NCBI GenBank assembly: GCA_033557685.1 | Contig: JAWQRN010000578.1 | Coordinates: 1-28,215 of the forward strand | Length of the DNA stretch: 28,215 nucleotides | Direction of reading: 5' to 3' | Source: Sperchopsis tessellata | Lineage: Eukaryota > Arthropoda > Insecta > Coleoptera > Hydrophilidae | In this document: positions 10,564 through 18,960 of the stretch, one piece after another | How positions within the stretch are numbered: position 1 is the stretch's first letter | How the letters are laid out: every line of letters starts with the position of its first letter | Program-made: the position numbers and the translations under genes | The notes under the pieces: model-generated | Told to the model about the DNA's origin: nothing | The model's input: the letters and a program-made list of their open reading frames with translations, nothing else | Database searches by the model: none

Positions 10564-11352
10564 TAAAAATTAAACAATTGCTACTACTGAATTATTTCTA
10601 TGATGTTGAAGAGCTTAAGAGGATGCATATCTTTACCAAATTACACAAAAAACAGCTAATTCTAAACCCATTTTTTACAGCCAATCATTGACATACGGCT
10701 CTAATTTTTTGCATACCTTTAGAACTGTTTCTAAGTGTTAGAGATGACTTTTTTAGTTAAAAAAAAACTTTCAAGTTTTATTTAAAAATCATGAATATGA
10801 GCAAAATAAAACATATTCAAATTGATAAGAAAATATGTAATTTTTATATTAAGTAAAAAATAACCAAGTGTGATATTAAACACTATGTTAGCAATACAAC
10901 TTTGGTAGAAAATTCTTAAAATGTATAGTGATGTTTGTAAAAAATTGTTTTAAATGGAGTACATTTTGCCTGCAAAATCCTTGAAATTTCTCACTTATTT
11001 TCATTCTATCCTTTTCTACGGTCAGCACTCTTCAATGGTTGCAGAATGTTTTCAAAACGTCAGGTACTTAGTACAGATCTGGTCTTAATACAAGTTCTTT
11101 AATTTGTTTCAAATATCTATACATTTTGTTAAAATGAGTGGCTATTGATTGTTTTGTGTAGTTTTATATAAGATATAGGTAGTAAGTCTAGATCTAAAAG
11201 AAGGAAAAGAAAACATTTAATCGCGAAGTGCAAATAAGGTAAACAATATTTAATTATTATATATTTTGAAACAATAAGTAAAATAACTAATATTACTATG
11301 ACATAAATTTCTGTTATCTACCTAGCTATATATATATAATTTTAACAACCCT
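10564..11352. other. AT-rich sequence, no gene recognised
   Basis: No coherent frame, repeat or known motif was found. It may be unduplicated host intron or spacer. Confidence 0.4.
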
Positions 11353-11649
11353 TTATTTCCTTTCTACCTTTATTACATACCCTCTAAAATATTGTTGGGC
11401 TGCATCTTTGAATGCTTTGTCAAAAGTTAACAGCTTTCCCCTGATATGTTTTTTGAGTTTTTTTTTTTTAGAAAATCTGTCGAAGCTATGAAGTGAATGC
11501 CTTAACTCTATGTACCCACAGTCTTTCATTATCTGCTGAACTTTATTCGCCTTATCACCTTGATAATTGTCGTACAGCAATAATAATAAAAAAAATAATA
11601 ATATTAAAAAAAATATCCAGACTGACTTCCATGTGACTTCCAAGGTCAC
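11353..11649 (-). CDS. Unassigned lysine-rich open frame, possible exon
   Basis: I do not recognise this protein. The first ~27 codons are low-complexity Phe/Leu from an (ATT)-rich tract. From about 11570 down the sequence becomes compositionally ordinary: GDKANKVQQIMKDCGYIELR, then HSLHSFDRFSKKKKLKKH, then LLTFDKAFKDAAQQYFRG. A donor-like GGGTATGTAA occurs at about 11387-11378, so coding may end by splicing after FRG, before the in-frame stop at 11353. It lies on the same strand as, and downstream of, the left foldback arm. It may be part of an element carried with that arm, or chance. Confidence 0.3.
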   Translation of the reverse strand: MTLEVTWKSVWIFFLILLFFLLLLLYDNYQGDKANKVQQIMKDCGYIELRHSLHSFDRFSKKKKLKKHIRGKLLTFDKAFKDAAQQYFRGYVIKVERK

Positions 11650-11852
11650 GGTAGATATCTTGAGATTTTCCTGGAGAAAACTGTGAGTAAGCTTTTCTTT
11701 TTGCTAACGTTTTGTTCTCCATTGCAGGAAACATTATCAAGACATGTAGTTCTTAAAATTGCTAGGTGTAAACTGCCATGTCGTTCTAAAAAGTGCTAAG
11801 TATACATTGACATGTAGCTCTGAGAAGTTCTAGTTATAGACATAGTCTATGT
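11640..11852 (-). repeat. Foldback left arm: hairpin-repeat array plus conserved ~100-bp block
   Basis: On the minus strand this arm reads as degenerate ~34-bp units of TAGCAC...AGAGCTACATG type (11852-11750), then a conserved block containing TTGATAATG and CAGTTTTCTCCAGGAAAA (about 11745-11665), ending near the word CCTTGGAAGTC. The same order occurs on the plus strand at 11885-12085 and 13243-13460. With the right arm it forms an inverted repeat centred near 11870. Confidence 0.75.
11708..11742 (-). ncRNA. Hammerhead-ribozyme-like motif (degenerate), copy 1
   Basis: Minus strand: TTGATAAT, then the 19-base hairpin GTTTCCTGCAATGGAGAAC, then AAAACG. This resembles a hammerhead core (CUGANGA, helix II, GAAAC), as known in Penelope-like elements. 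The G8-equivalent base and the GAAA box are altered, so activity is doubtful. Confidence 0.4.
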
Positions 11853-11884
11853 AGTATAAACTGATATCTGACTCTCATAGGTGT

Positions 11885-12085
11885 TAGTCATAGACTAGCA
11901 CTTCTGAGAATCACATGACACTCTATGTTTTGCACTTCTTAGGGCTGCGTGGCTGTTTACACCTAAAACATTTAAGAGTTGTATGCCCTGATAATGTCCC
12001 CTGCAACTGTGGAAGAATAGACGGAAAAAATAAAAGCTTTCACAAAATTATCTCCCAGAAAGAATGAAGATAACAACAGATATCA
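11885..12085 (+). repeat. Foldback right arm: hairpin-repeat array plus conserved block
   Basis: Plus-strand counterpart of the left arm. Three degenerate ~34-bp units (beginning CTAGCACTTCTGAGAATCAC, TTTTGCACTTCTTAGGGCTG and ACCTAAAACATTTAAGAGTT) are followed by CTGATAATGTCCCCTGCAAC and a block with ATTATCTCCCAGAAAGAATG. The match to 13243-13460 stops at about 12075-12085, where mariner-like sequence begins. Confidence 0.75.
11987..12020 (+). ncRNA. Hammerhead-ribozyme-like motif (degenerate), copy 2
   Basis: CCTGATAAT followed by GTCCCCTGCAACTGTGGAAG. The stem GTCC/GGA is retained but the closing C is lost and the GAAAC box reads GAATA. It is the only copy that keeps CTGAT at its start. 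Confidence 0.4.
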
Positions 12086-12089
12086 GAAT

Positions 12090-12210
12090 ACAGCGATCTG
12101 GAAGTATCAGATTTTCAACATTTTGTACCATATCATCAGTTCTGGGCTTCAAGGGTCTTTCAGACTCTGGGTCATCTTGAATTGATTATCTGCCTTATCG
12201 AAAGAGTTTA
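12090..12210 (-). pseudogene. Mariner transposase fragment (N-terminal DNA-binding region)
   Basis: The minus-strand frame reads SIQDDPESERPLKPRTDDMV, then QNVENLILPDRC. This corresponds to the conserved DDPRSGRP linker between the helix-turn-helix and catalytic domains of mariner-family transposases. An in-frame GR with flanking stops precedes it. Only about 40 codons remain and the catalytic DD34D region is absent. It directly abuts the end of the foldback right arm, so one of the two interrupted the other. Confidence 0.65.
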
Positions 12211-13010
12211 GACAAATGTTTTTAGCACACTTTCCTTTTTTTTTGTGAGGAAGTTTGTTGTTCCAACTTCGTATCAGTAAAACGATCAACAAAAAAGTCT
12301 TCCAAATCCCTATAAACCCAAACATTTATGCAAAATTTGGAATATAGATTTCAAATGTCCAGCAATTTTTTAATATTTGTTTTGATATTGCTGCTCTTTC
12401 GTTTCATAGGTAGATAGATAACAGAAAAATTATTATACCCTAATGAATATTTGATTATTAAATAATTATTTTTATTCCCAGAAACAATCTAAATCAATCT
12501 TGGTAAGTAATTTAAAATATTTTATATTATTTTTGTTTTCAGCAACATATGAATTATATACATTTTCCATTGCAAGTTTTTGAGAAGAATCATGAATTAA
12601 AACCTCTACATTGCTTCCCACAAAAAATATTTCTCCGCTAAATTCAAGGTGCTATAAATTCTCACACCATTCGATAAGCATCAAACTATTTACCACTTTA
12701 CTCATATCTCTAGAACTATTATTCCTTTACAATAAATGCTGATAATAATCTCTTCTATATGGAACCAGTGAATTCCGTGCTTTATTACATCCACTGTTCT
12801 AAAGGGCGAAAGTTATTACTTCAACAAATATATTCAACATACTAAGTTCTTTCGTTGAAGGAACATCGCACACCTTGACAACATCTCTTGTAACAGTAGA
12901 CAAAAAACAGCTTACCTACAGATAACAACCGTGAAAGTTTATTACATTTAATACATGTTTAAGTTATTTGCAAGTAAACTACATTTGTTTTCGTCAGTTT
13001 TTTTAGTTTT
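12211..13010. other. AT-rich spacer with one weak hammerhead-like motif
   Basis: No gene recognised. A T-rich tract lies near 12232-12245. At 12873-12907 CTTGACAAC, ATCTCTTGTAACAGTAGAC and AAAAAAC resemble the 19-base hairpin module seen elsewhere in the window, but the core boxes are poorly kept. Confidence 0.4.
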
Positions 13011-13167
13011 TCATTCTCTTTGTTTTCTTATAATCATCATATTTTTTGCCCCTTGTGGTCGAATGCTACTTGCCATTTTTTTATCGGCTATATCTTTGAT
13101 CTCATCTTTCCATTGCGTATTAGGCCTTCCCCTCAAACGTCGCTTGTTTCGCTTTGTCCGCCAGTGA
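13011..13167 (-). pseudogene. Non-LTR retrotransposon ORF2 C-terminal fragment
   Basis: The minus-strand frame KRRLRGRPNTQWKDEIKDIA, then DKKMASS, ends in a stop at 13013-13011. RGRPxxxWxDxI is the signature near the C-terminus of many insect non-LTR ORF2 proteins. The usual following DRxxW...EEA segment is not convincingly preserved. It ends about 75 bases before the hairpin-repeat array at 13243. Confidence 0.5.
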
Positions 13168-13242
13168 AGTAGTTATCCCACCTGTTACTGTGTGACTGCA
13201 ATTTTCCGACTTTTATTAATGATATTATATTTATTCTATGAC

Positions 13243-13460
13243 TAGCACTTCTGAGAGCTACATGCCAATCTATACTTAGCACTTTTTAAAGCTTATCGGC
13301 ACCTGCATCTAGCACTTTTCAGTGCTACATGGCAATCTATAATTAGCACTTTTAAGAGCTACACATTTTGATAATGTCCCCTGTAACGGTGGACAAAACG
13401 CCGGCGAAAAGAAAAGCTAACACACAGTTATCTCCCAGAAAACCTGAAGACACTTACAGT
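13243..13460 (+). repeat. Third copy of the hairpin-repeat array plus conserved block
   Basis: Four ~34-bp units starting near 13243 carry TAGCACT on the left and AGAGCTA or AGTGCTA on the right, separated by spacers like CATGGCAATCTATA. One unit, TAGCACTTTTCAGTGCTA, is a perfect 7-bp hairpin. The block at 13367-13460 follows (TTGATAATG, then CAGTTATCTCCCAGAAAACC, then GTGGCCATGGAA). It sits about 80 bases upstream of the Mutator-like locus in the same orientation. It may be that element's terminal region, or the pseudo-LTR tail of a Penelope-like element. Confidence 0.75.
13367..13401 (+). ncRNA. Hammerhead-ribozyme-like motif (degenerate), copy 3
   Basis: TTTTGATAAT, then GTCCCCTGTAACGGTGGAC, then AAAACG followed by CCGGCG. 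Stem GTCC (13376-13379) pairs with GGAC (13391-13394). Relative to the CUGAUGA/GAAAC core, the first C, the G8-equivalent and the first G of GAAA differ, so cleavage is unlikely. Confidence 0.42.
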
Positions 13461-13539
13461 GGCCATGGAACTCTACGTACTGAATTAATATTGAACGTTT
13501 TTAATTATTTTCATTGGTTATATTTCAATATATATGTGT

Positions 13540-14970
13540 GTAGTAATGAACACAATGGTGACAGATTAAATAATAAACAAGACTTAATTGTGAAAAAGGA
13601 AAATGTGAAGGACCATTATAATAGTGAAGAGGATAAAAATAAAAACTATACATTTACAAGGAAAGTATGTTTATAGAATAACATATTTTTTATCCACTTT
13701 AATATATTATTCTCCATATTTCTTTATTGCTTATAACTTTCTATGTGAAATAAAAATATACATATTAAGCAATAAAATGGTTTTTGATAAGTATGCAATA
13801 TGTGTACCAAAATGTATAAAAACAAGTGAAAGAGAGATGTAGCTTAGACTGAATTATTGTGAATGAATTTTCCTCCCACACGAGGACTGTGAATATAATA
13901 TAAATTTTTTTACATTACTTAGCATTTTTCTTTTATTTTAAGCCAGTATCTCAAATGGAGGAATTTATAAGCTCGATTGACATCCCTGCCATGACATTAA
14001 AGCGTTACAAAACAATTGAAGAGCACTTCCATGAAGTGTATCATCAAAATGCACTGGATTCTATGGTGAAAGCTGGCAAAGAAGAATATTAATTAGCAGT
14101 TGAATACCGGGATATTGATACGATGGAGCACCATTCATTTCCGTTATCGCTGACGGTGCAAGAGATTATATAAAACCAATTATAGTGCCAATTCTGGCGC
14201 AGCATGCATAATTAATAGTAGAACCAAAAAACATATATTGTTCTACGTGAAATAGTCAAATAAAAATAAGAAACTATCACATAAGTGTTTTAAGGCAAGG
14301 TACATCTTCATCTATGGAAACTATAATCATTGTTGAAGGTTTCAAAAGTAGTATGGAGAGGCAAAATCTTAGATACAAGTACCTGGTAGCAGACGTAGCA
14401 GTGTATATAAAAAAATTTGGATTCTAAATCTTACGGAAAGATAATAGTACAAAAATACGAGTATAAAAATTATTTATTACAAAATGTTTGTCATATTTTA
14501 AAGGATCTGGCCAATAAAAGTAAACCTGTACCAATCAACTTGCTCAATCTTTTAAAACAAAATATTAGGTACATAAGGATAGCTATTGACTGAGCATGTA
14601 AATATCACATAAAACAAAATTTACCAGAAGATCAGAGTGTGATAAATTTAAAAAGGGGCATCGATAATAGCATTTATTACATTTTTGGCCAATATTTGGA
14701 GATTTAATAACCTCCTGGGGTAGATTAAAATTCCAAGCAAAAAGTCTACAGAAAAATTTAAATAATAATTATGCTGACCATTTTTTGAAAACCGGTGTTT
14801 ATAATTTATGTTGTTATGCGGCTTTGATTTCTTATAATGCTAATGACGAGTTTCATAAGCAAATTCATAAACAAATAACTGGAAATAGCTCAGGACGGAA
14901 TTCGAAGTCTATGATGATCAGGAGAATAAAAAAAATGTACCTTCTAAAAAATATAAAATCAATTTAAAAT
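13540..14970 (+). pseudogene. Mutator-like (DDE) transposase, spliced and decayed
   Basis: Resembles the arthropod proteins annotated with a Mutator-like transposase domain, which cut and paste DNA. Exon 1 is probably 13543-13664: a charged segment with DRLNNKQDLIVKKENVKD, ending TFTRK. It closes at a GTATGT donor (13665). A 278-base intron ends TTTTATTTTAAG at 13942, and exon 2 resumes in phase with PVSQMEEFISSIDIPAMTLK. Domain blocks follow: DGAPFISVIADGA (14122-14160, with the likely first catalytic Asp), TNYSANSGAACIINSRTKK (~14175-14232), SSSMETIIIVEGFKSS (~14308-14355) and YLVADVAVYI (~14380). In the last block the family's ADGDSSVY has lost part of the acidic box. Then come NLPEDQSVINLKRGIDNSIY (~14616) and CYAALISYNANDEFHKQIHK (14785-14967 frame). 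Numerous stops and indels disable it. Confidence 0.7.
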
Positions 14971-15074
14971 ATGACTACAGGCCTGAAGTGGAAAAGTTAG
15001 ATAGAAATTGATAGCAATGATTTTGAATTACCTAAGCATGAGTTAAGAAATTGAGAAAATTAAAAAAAACATGC

Positions 15075-15590
15075 GGTTTAAAGAAAGAATAAAATAACTG
15101 ACTGCATATAACTTTGGTAAAATTTGCAAACTTAGAGCCACAACCGACAAAAGAAAAGTTGTAAAGTCTTTGATAAGTCCTGTATTTTCTGGAAAATCTG
15201 CCACAGACTATGGGTCGGATAATGAATCCAAAGCAAATAAAAAAATAAGTGAAGTGTTAAGCCAGGATTTAAAACAAAATGTGGAAATCAAAAGGGTTTA
15301 TTCTAAATTAAATCTCCCTACTCAATATGTTATCTACACCCACTTGCTGCAATTTAAAATAAAAAAAATTAGTGGGACAATATTGACAGCAACTGCAGTT
15401 TACACCTAAAAAAAGTACAGGGACAATTATATGTAACTAAAAAGAATTTTGTTAGTTTGCAATATGGTCACCTAAGGAAATTGTCTATGAAAAAATATAA
15501 ATTGATTGTGACTTTGTAAAACGGGGTTGAAAAATTAAAAAGTTTTATTGTGATTATTATTTAGATGAAATAATTAAAGAAATTTTCTTT
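15075..15590 (+). pseudogene. YqaJ-type (lambda-exonuclease-like) nuclease domain remnant, 3' part of the Mutator-like locus
   Basis: In a frame opening about 15075: MRFKERIK, stop, LTAYNFGKICKLRATTDKRK, then SPVFSGKSATDYGSDNESKA. RLTASNFG and the YGxxNExxA box are hallmarks of the start of YqaJ-like PD-(D/E)XK nucleases, which degrade or trim DNA ends. The middle, which should hold the SPDG and (I/V)EIKCP catalytic segments, is missing after NLPTQYV. The domain resumes at KVQGQLYVTKKNF (about 15411-15450), the conserved QxQ(L) motif, and then a frame reading IWSPKEIVYEKI and YYLDEIIKEIFF before a stop near 15593. Orientation, spacing and low divergence suggest it was fused to, or transcribed with, the transposase upstream. 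A dead copy, with no intact active site. Confidence 0.62.
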
Positions 15591-15599
15591 TAATAAAAG

Positions 15600-17090
15600 T
15601 TAATGTAATTGTAAATGTTTTCCTATGTTAATAAAATTGCAAAATTTTACTGCATGCATGAGTTTAACTTCTTATCAAAAATTTAGGTTTTATGCTTTTG
15701 TCATACGAATCAAGCAAGGTGAAATTCTCAATATTTAGACAAAATAAATATCCTATTGATCTTCTAAAATTCCTGGAATTAAGTTTATATAAGTTTAGTG
15801 CAGTCCTGTATTGTATTACTGGGAACTATCTAGTTGATGAATGTGTGAATGTTATTTTCATTGAGTTTGTATGCGTCAAAGTAGGGTAGAGTACCAACGT
15901 AAAGAAAACGTCTTATAAAACAGATTTTGGATGTCATGTAATGTAAAAATTAATTCGATAATTAAAAAGTTTATTGCGCTAGTAAAGAAGCATCCTCTTA
16001 AGAACATCACTTTTATAATATACAGTTTACAATGAAGCTCAACAACTATTCCTATTGGCCATTATATATTGAGAATATTATTGTGAATTTCATTTTAAAA
16101 TATTTCATATTACTTTTCTTTTTGTAGCTTTATTTTGTTTTGATAAATGTAATTCTTAGAAGTTTGTTATTACTAGAGATCTATCTATATATACAGTATT
16201 TTTTCTTTGGCAAATTAATGATTTTTAATAGATTAAGGTTTGTTGTTTCTTATTACAAATCAAAAAAAGTAACTGCTGTAAGATGTTAAATTACAAGAGA
16301 AAAATACATTCCTAGTAGGGTGTCAAATGGGTTGAGGTCTATGTATAGATATGTGTGTGTGTATTCTTTGGGGCACAATCAAGTACAGTTTTCTACTCAA
16401 AGATGTATGATGTATTCATCAGATCTTGTGGGTTAATTTGAAATACAATATTTAATTACTTGAGAGCCTCTTGCTTTATTTAAGTGGAAATGGAAACCAC
16501 TGCCACCGGCGCTTGTGAGCCAGTGAAGAAACGGAAAACCAGGGGTCATGATATTTATGCTACGGTTTAAACTCCCTAGGGAGATGATGCAAACACACAG
16601 GTGGTTTCAATACATTTATTTTAATACCAAATATACAACTTCACAACTATATTCCAATGGTCAAACTAAACTAAACTCGAATTAGTGTGGTTCAAATGTA
16701 CAAGCGGTGGAAACAAGAGAATCGATGGTATCGTCGGCGGTCAAGATTTTATCGTCAGGCAGGTTAAATAGATGAATGACATTTAAGCGGTCATTTTCTT
16801 ACGGGTATGGTGCAACAAACAAACAAACAAGCGGTGGGTAAGGCATAGAAATGTTAGGCATTACATGGGTGGATAATTGGATCCTCAAGGCGTTCTGATC
16901 TCAGTAATGAAACGGGCAACACCCTACCTCAAATTTTTGATGAATGGTAGAAAAGCTGTTGCTTTTACCGCAGGGGTATTTTTCCCAGCAATAGGTGGAT
17001 TCCTGAGATGTTTTATTGACCATTTGATATCTGACAAATTATAACCATTAAAGCCATCTATTGCTTCCAAAAAAAATTTTCTTCTATTCG
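15600..17090. other. Unassigned region with one short basic ORF and a higher-GC patch
   Basis: 15600-16480 is AT-rich. The open frame at 15692-15889 (65 codons) has no recognised domain. At 16490-16570 a 26-codon ORF, METTATGACEPVKKRKTRGH then DIYATV, has a KKRK nuclear-signal-like cluster but no partner exon. The segment 16500-16920 is richer in GC than its surroundings. It holds ACAAGCGGTGG twice (near 16701 and 16828), a CAAA run, and on the minus strand AATAAATGTATTGAAACCAC, as in an LTR or gene 3' end. The 3' end of the Mutator-like element was not found here; no inverted copy of the 13243 repeat was seen. Confidence 0.35.
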
Positions 17091-17097
17091 TTTAGGA

Positions 17098-17400
17098 TTC
17101 GACAAACAAAACTGCCTGCATACTGAGAACATTTGACATTAAAACAGTCTTTTATCCCATCCAAAAGATATTGCAAGTTCTCCCTTCTTCAAAAGATGTC
17201 AATCCGTTGCAAATATCAGGTCCCTTGTTCTTGTAGTAAAGTCTATAACAGAGAAACCAAGCGTACGATTGCTACTCATTTGAAGGAGCACAAACGCTGT
17301 ATTCGTCTTGGTCATATTAATCAATCAGCCATAGCTGAACATTGCCATGAAACAGATTATATCATTATGTTAGATAGATAGATTGGAATATGTCTGATAT
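17098..17400 (+). pseudogene. Penelope-like element, linker and GIY-YIG endonuclease N-terminal part
   Basis: Penelope-like elements encode RT plus a GIY-YIG nuclease that nicks the target. The frame from about 17098 reads STNKTACILRTFDIKTVFYP, then IQKILQVLPSSKDVNPLQIS, the usual linker. After a frame change it continues QVPCSCSKVYNRETKR, then THLKEHKRCIRLGHINQSAI and AEHCHETDYIIML, stopping near 17381. The YIG half of the nuclease motif reads YNR, and the arginine-bearing helix is kept only as THLKEHK. No RT is present upstream. The break after DYIIML matches the start of the Penelope fragment at 23385, suggesting one element split by later insertions. Confidence 0.8.
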
Positions 17401-17449
17401 TAAAAATATGAATCTAGATATTTTGGAGATACACGAGGATTTTAAGTGA

Positions 17450-17900
17450 AGGACCAATGAAAACACGGATTGAAGGAATAGAAAAAACTAGAGGTTATGT
17501 TGCCGCTAGAGTTTCGAAGGAAATGCCAGTTTGAAGTGCGGGAAAAGTGGAAGGGCAGTGCAAAGAGAGGAACAATAACTGGAGTAAAAAGAAGTATATT
17601 GGAAGAGATTGTGGAAAACAAAGAGGAATAATATATCAAGGAAAGAAGAATGCCAATAGATGGTGACACATATAAGATATTTATAGTATATTGCAAAGAT
17701 GGAGTAACAAAACTGAGAGGCATCGTGGAAAAAGAACTAGAGGAAAAAAAGAGCAGAAGCTTATCATGGGAGGGGATTTATATTCAAGAACTGGAATAAA
17801 GGTGAAAAGATAATCAATGAGGAGATGCAGAAGAAAACAGTATATCAAAACAAAACTTTAAACAGAAAGGTAAACCACTGATAGAGGTGACAGAGGAAAT
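17450..17900 (+). pseudogene. Non-LTR retrotransposon APE endonuclease fragment
   Basis: Frames around 17570-17800 read KRGTITGVKRSILEE, then KDGVTKLRGIVEKEL, then KLIMGGDLYSRTG. The last is the GGDFNARTG motif of apurinic-type endonucleases that nick the target DNA for non-LTR elements. One frameshift separates the helix from the GGD motif. The catalytic His/Asp C-terminal motifs are not recognised. It stands before, rather than after, the ORF1-like fragment that follows, so it is either from another copy or rearranged. Confidence 0.6.
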
Positions 17901-18009
17901 AGTATGGGCAATATTGAATGGCAACCATTAGGGAGAAGGGAGAGTTTAAAATATGTTGGACTGCAAGGGCTTCTTCCTAGGCTTATGGGAAAAAAGTGGT
18001 ACAAGCGAG

Positions 18010-18960
18010 AATTATAAGTTTTCTCAGAGGGCACTACTAATACGCAGAGCGAGCAGTGCAAGAACGTCCAAATGAAAACAAGTAAAAGACAAGCCCTCAC
18101 AAAAGATGTTACCTGGGATAACTTCAAACTCATAACAGAGGAAGACTGGGAAGAGGAAGTTTTCCAAATACTGGAAAACAAAGAGTGATATCTGGAAAAT
18201 TCTGATTGAGAGCGACTTCATGCTCCCCTGCAAACAGGATATCAACACAAACCATAGAGTGGTGAGAAGAGCGATGGAGAAATTTGTAGGCAAAGACCAA
18301 AACCAGAAGAGACAGAAAGGAGAGGTAGTCAAAATGACCTAAGTGCTAGGCTTTCTTGACGAATATGGAACCTTTTTAAACTAATCCAGATGCATATATT
18401 ATCCATTGTCACAAACAGACAGCATGGAAGAAACTAAAGCTAGGAACATCTTTAAATACATTAAAATGATAAAGGACTGTATGATAAAAAACAAAAGAAC
18501 AAAACTGGTAATACCGGAAATTGAAGGAGTAATTGGAATTATCAATAAGACAACTCTTAACAGACACAAACATACAAATCACAGCATAAAGGGCAGAAAA
18601 CGAACAAGAAATAGGAACGAAACGAACACAAAAAAGAACCAGGAAAGAAACTAATACCGGCGAGGCTGGCCATAAAACTCAGCAGGCCAAAGAAAGACAC
18701 CATCATATCAAGGATCAAGGACATGACTTACGTAGACCTACTAAAAATAATCAAAGGTGCCATGGACTCCAGTAAAATTGTATGTAGAAGTAAATGAACA
18801 GGACGAGAAGTAAGAAACTTCTTTGCATTAAAAATAGCTGCAACAGCTGAAGTCCTGAAAACAGAGATCAAAGAGGCAACAACATCCTAACTCATTAACA
18901 TGAAGGAGTTACATATCAAGGGCCTGGATGAAATTATCGACGCAAAGACAGGCTGTTTCA
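18010..18960 (+). pseudogene. Non-LTR retrotransposon ORF1 (gag-like protein), R1-like, decayed
   Basis: ORF1 proteins of R1-type elements coat element RNA. Successive frames give KRQALTKDVTWDNFKLITEE then DWEEEVFQILENKE (about 18085-18190), HRVVRRAMEKFVG and KGEVVKMT (~18250-18340), EETKARNIFKYIKMIKDCMI then KNKRTKLVIPEIEGV (18430-18530), RIKDMTYVDLLKIIKGAMDS (~18715-18770) and KIAATAEVLKTEIKEATTS (~18830-18885). A possible start of the next RNA-binding-like repeat is MKELHIKGLDEIIDAKTG at 18900. Five or more frame breaks. The downstream zinc knuckles are not seen because sequence of a minus-strand CR1-like element begins at about 18960. Confidence 0.6.

Noticed and set aside
13368..13460. 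Protein-like start TVDKTPAKRKANTQLS, repeated on the minus strand at 11740-11640
   Set aside because: The reading begins at TTG or an internal ATG within the hammerhead-like block. The third copy (11987) is out of frame with stops. Conservation follows the DNA/RNA hairpin, so coding is less likely than a structural repeat.
15692..15889. 65-codon frame with YKFSAVLYCITGNYLV, faintly like the end of a ubiquitin hydrolase domain
   Set aside because: The catalytic GHY motif is absent, and there are no flanking exons or splice sites, so the resemblance is too weak.
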